The notes below the pieces were generated by a model, which worked only from the letters and a program-made list of their open reading frames with translations, made no database searches and was not told where the DNA came from. This document shows positions 63,101 through 64,000 of a stretch of 64,000 nt of DNA, piece after piece. Positions within the stretch are counted from its first letter, which is position 1. Each line of letters begins with the position of its first letter. Made by a program: the position numbers and the translations under genes. The stretch is from assembly GCA_964601805.1 (NCBI GenBank), contig CAZROW010000003.1:1-64000 (forward strand). Reading direction: 5' to 3'. The stretch comes from Eutrophocola sp964601805 (GTDB lineage: Bacteria > Pseudomonadota > Gammaproteobacteria > Pseudomonadales > Pseudohongiellaceae).

Positions 63101-64000
63101 TGCACCAATTCGACCGCCTTAGTTATTTCTTTGCATTCCTCCTGATTGGCACCACCGGGTTCTTCCTCATCTGGGGAATGAACTATACCAATTACGCCAA
63201 CGTCGTTATTTTCACGCTTGCGACCTTCTTCGGCATATTCATGGCCTTCAATATTGGCGGCAATGATGTGGCCAATTCCTTTGGTACCAGTGTCGGTGCG
63301 GGGACGCTTACCATGAAGCAGGCCCTGGCCGTGGCCGCGGTGTTCGAGGTCAGTGGTGCGGTGATTGCCGGCGGTGAAGTGACCAATACCATTCGCGGCA
63401 ATATCGTGGATCTGTCGGAAATCGCCCTGGATCCCATGGATTTCATCTACATCATGATGTCGGCCCTGCTGGCCGCCGCCCTGTGGCTGCTGTTTGCCTC
63501 CCGGCGCGGTTTCCCGGTCTCCACGACCCACTCCATAATTGGTGGCATTATTGGCAGCTCCATCGTCCTGGGCATGTTGCTGGATGGGGCAGACACGGCC
63601 TTTTCCCTGGTCCAGTGGGAGCGTGTGGCCACCATCGCCTCGTCCTGGGTGATCTCCCCGGTGCTGGGTGGTTTTGTGTCCTGGGCCCTGTTCTCCCTGA
63701 TCCGGAACCACGTCATTCTGCATGATGAAGAGTCCGAGCGTCGACTGCTGGAAGTCAAGGCGGAAATCCTGCAGAACAAGGAAGAGCCGCGACCGGCCTA
63801 TGAACGCCTGGAAGAAATCCAGCAGATCTCCTTTGCCAGTGTGACGGCGAAGGAGGCCGACTTTTTCAAGGAAGGTGATCCCAACCAGCTGGAATTCGGC
63901 TCCTTCCACGAGCAGCACCTGAACGAGGAGAGGATGCACAGTGCGGATGCCCGGCGTGCCCTGGAAACCTGGGTACCGCTGGTTGCGGCACTGGGCGCTG
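63101..64000 (+). CDS. PiT-family inorganic phosphate transporter, partial
   Basis: N-terminal 300 residues of an inner-membrane phosphate permease; the gene runs off the right edge. ATG 63101 begins the frame. PiT motifs are clear: GGNDVANSFGTSVGAGTLTMKQA (about 53-75) and GFPVSTTHSIIGGIIGSS (about 137-154). After the first set of helices a long charged cytoplasmic loop (about 210-290, HDEESERRLLEVKAEILQNK) precedes the next helix. Such loops separate the two homologous halves. Ion coupling (Na or H) cannot be told. Confidence 0.93.

Overview
This window reads as chromosomal DNA of a free-living, aerobic, probably marine or environmental gammaproteobacterium. The evidence is conserved gene order (xseB-ispA-dxs; glyA-nrdR-ribD-ribE-ribBX-ribH-nusB-thiL-pgpA; comF divergent from bioBFCD), a BaeSR-like pair, EttA, TrhO, and the load of TonB receptor, PQQ dehydrogenase, c-type cytochromes and exported proteins of unknown function. 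The genus cannot be named from this sequence alone. No prophage, insertion sequence, CRISPR array, rRNA or tRNA was seen. Three runs of 100 N are assembly gaps. Two are flanked by identical 55-bp copies, so they are probably contig-overlap artefacts, and the third sits in a heptanucleotide repeat.

Layout: 1-4650 comF and the biotin operon bioBFCD, with a possible BirA operator between them. 4.9-7.6 kb trhO, a diheme cytochrome c and a cytochrome c'. 8.1-13.1 kb isoprenoid precursor genes (xseB-ispA-dxs) and an Atm1-type ABC exporter. 13.4-18.7 kb three small exported proteins and a 1006-residue TonB-dependent receptor. 19.1-24.3 kb a 2-oxoacid:ferredoxin oxidoreductase (korAB) divergent from a lactate-permease-family carrier. 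24.4-28.7 kb a DsbA-like thioredoxin, an MltB-like transglycosylase and a BaeSR-like two-component system. 28.9-36.5 kb a giant Lhr-type helicase, a membrane diguanylate cyclase, a zinc alcohol dehydrogenase and a chromosomal lambda-P-like replication protein. 36.8-46.0 kb ettA and the long riboflavin/thiamine/lipid housekeeping cluster.

From 46 kb onward the window is accessory in character: an exported beta-helix-type repeat protein, an aldehyde dehydrogenase, a LigM/DesA-type aryl O-demethylase homologue with codon use suggesting very high expression, an exported Cys-less carboxymuconolactone-decarboxylase-like protein, a fused double-DoxX/DUF805-like membrane protein, an HlyD-ABC-2 exporter operon whose ATPase carries an apparent one-base frameshift, a lipoprotein quinohemoprotein dehydrogenase, a zinc membrane peptidase, an AhpD-like protein with a 2OG-Fe(II) oxygenase, and the start of a PiT phosphate transporter.

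The strongest structure not explained by genes is a family of dispersed palindromes. Four intergenic sites each carry one A-type and one B-type REP-like unit in opposite orientation (a BIME-like rule), with degenerate singles and two other palindrome families elsewhere. Other leads are the possible BirA box, a perfect palindrome between korA and lctP, a perfect palindrome next to the double-DoxX start codon, a two-hairpin leader before the LigM-like gene, and purine-rich heptamer arrays directly after two stop codons. No wholly new multigene system could be demonstrated. The best candidates for new biology are the REP pair rule, the lambda-P-like chromosomal gene, the 18-residue repeat protein and the DoxX-DoxX-DUF805 fusion.
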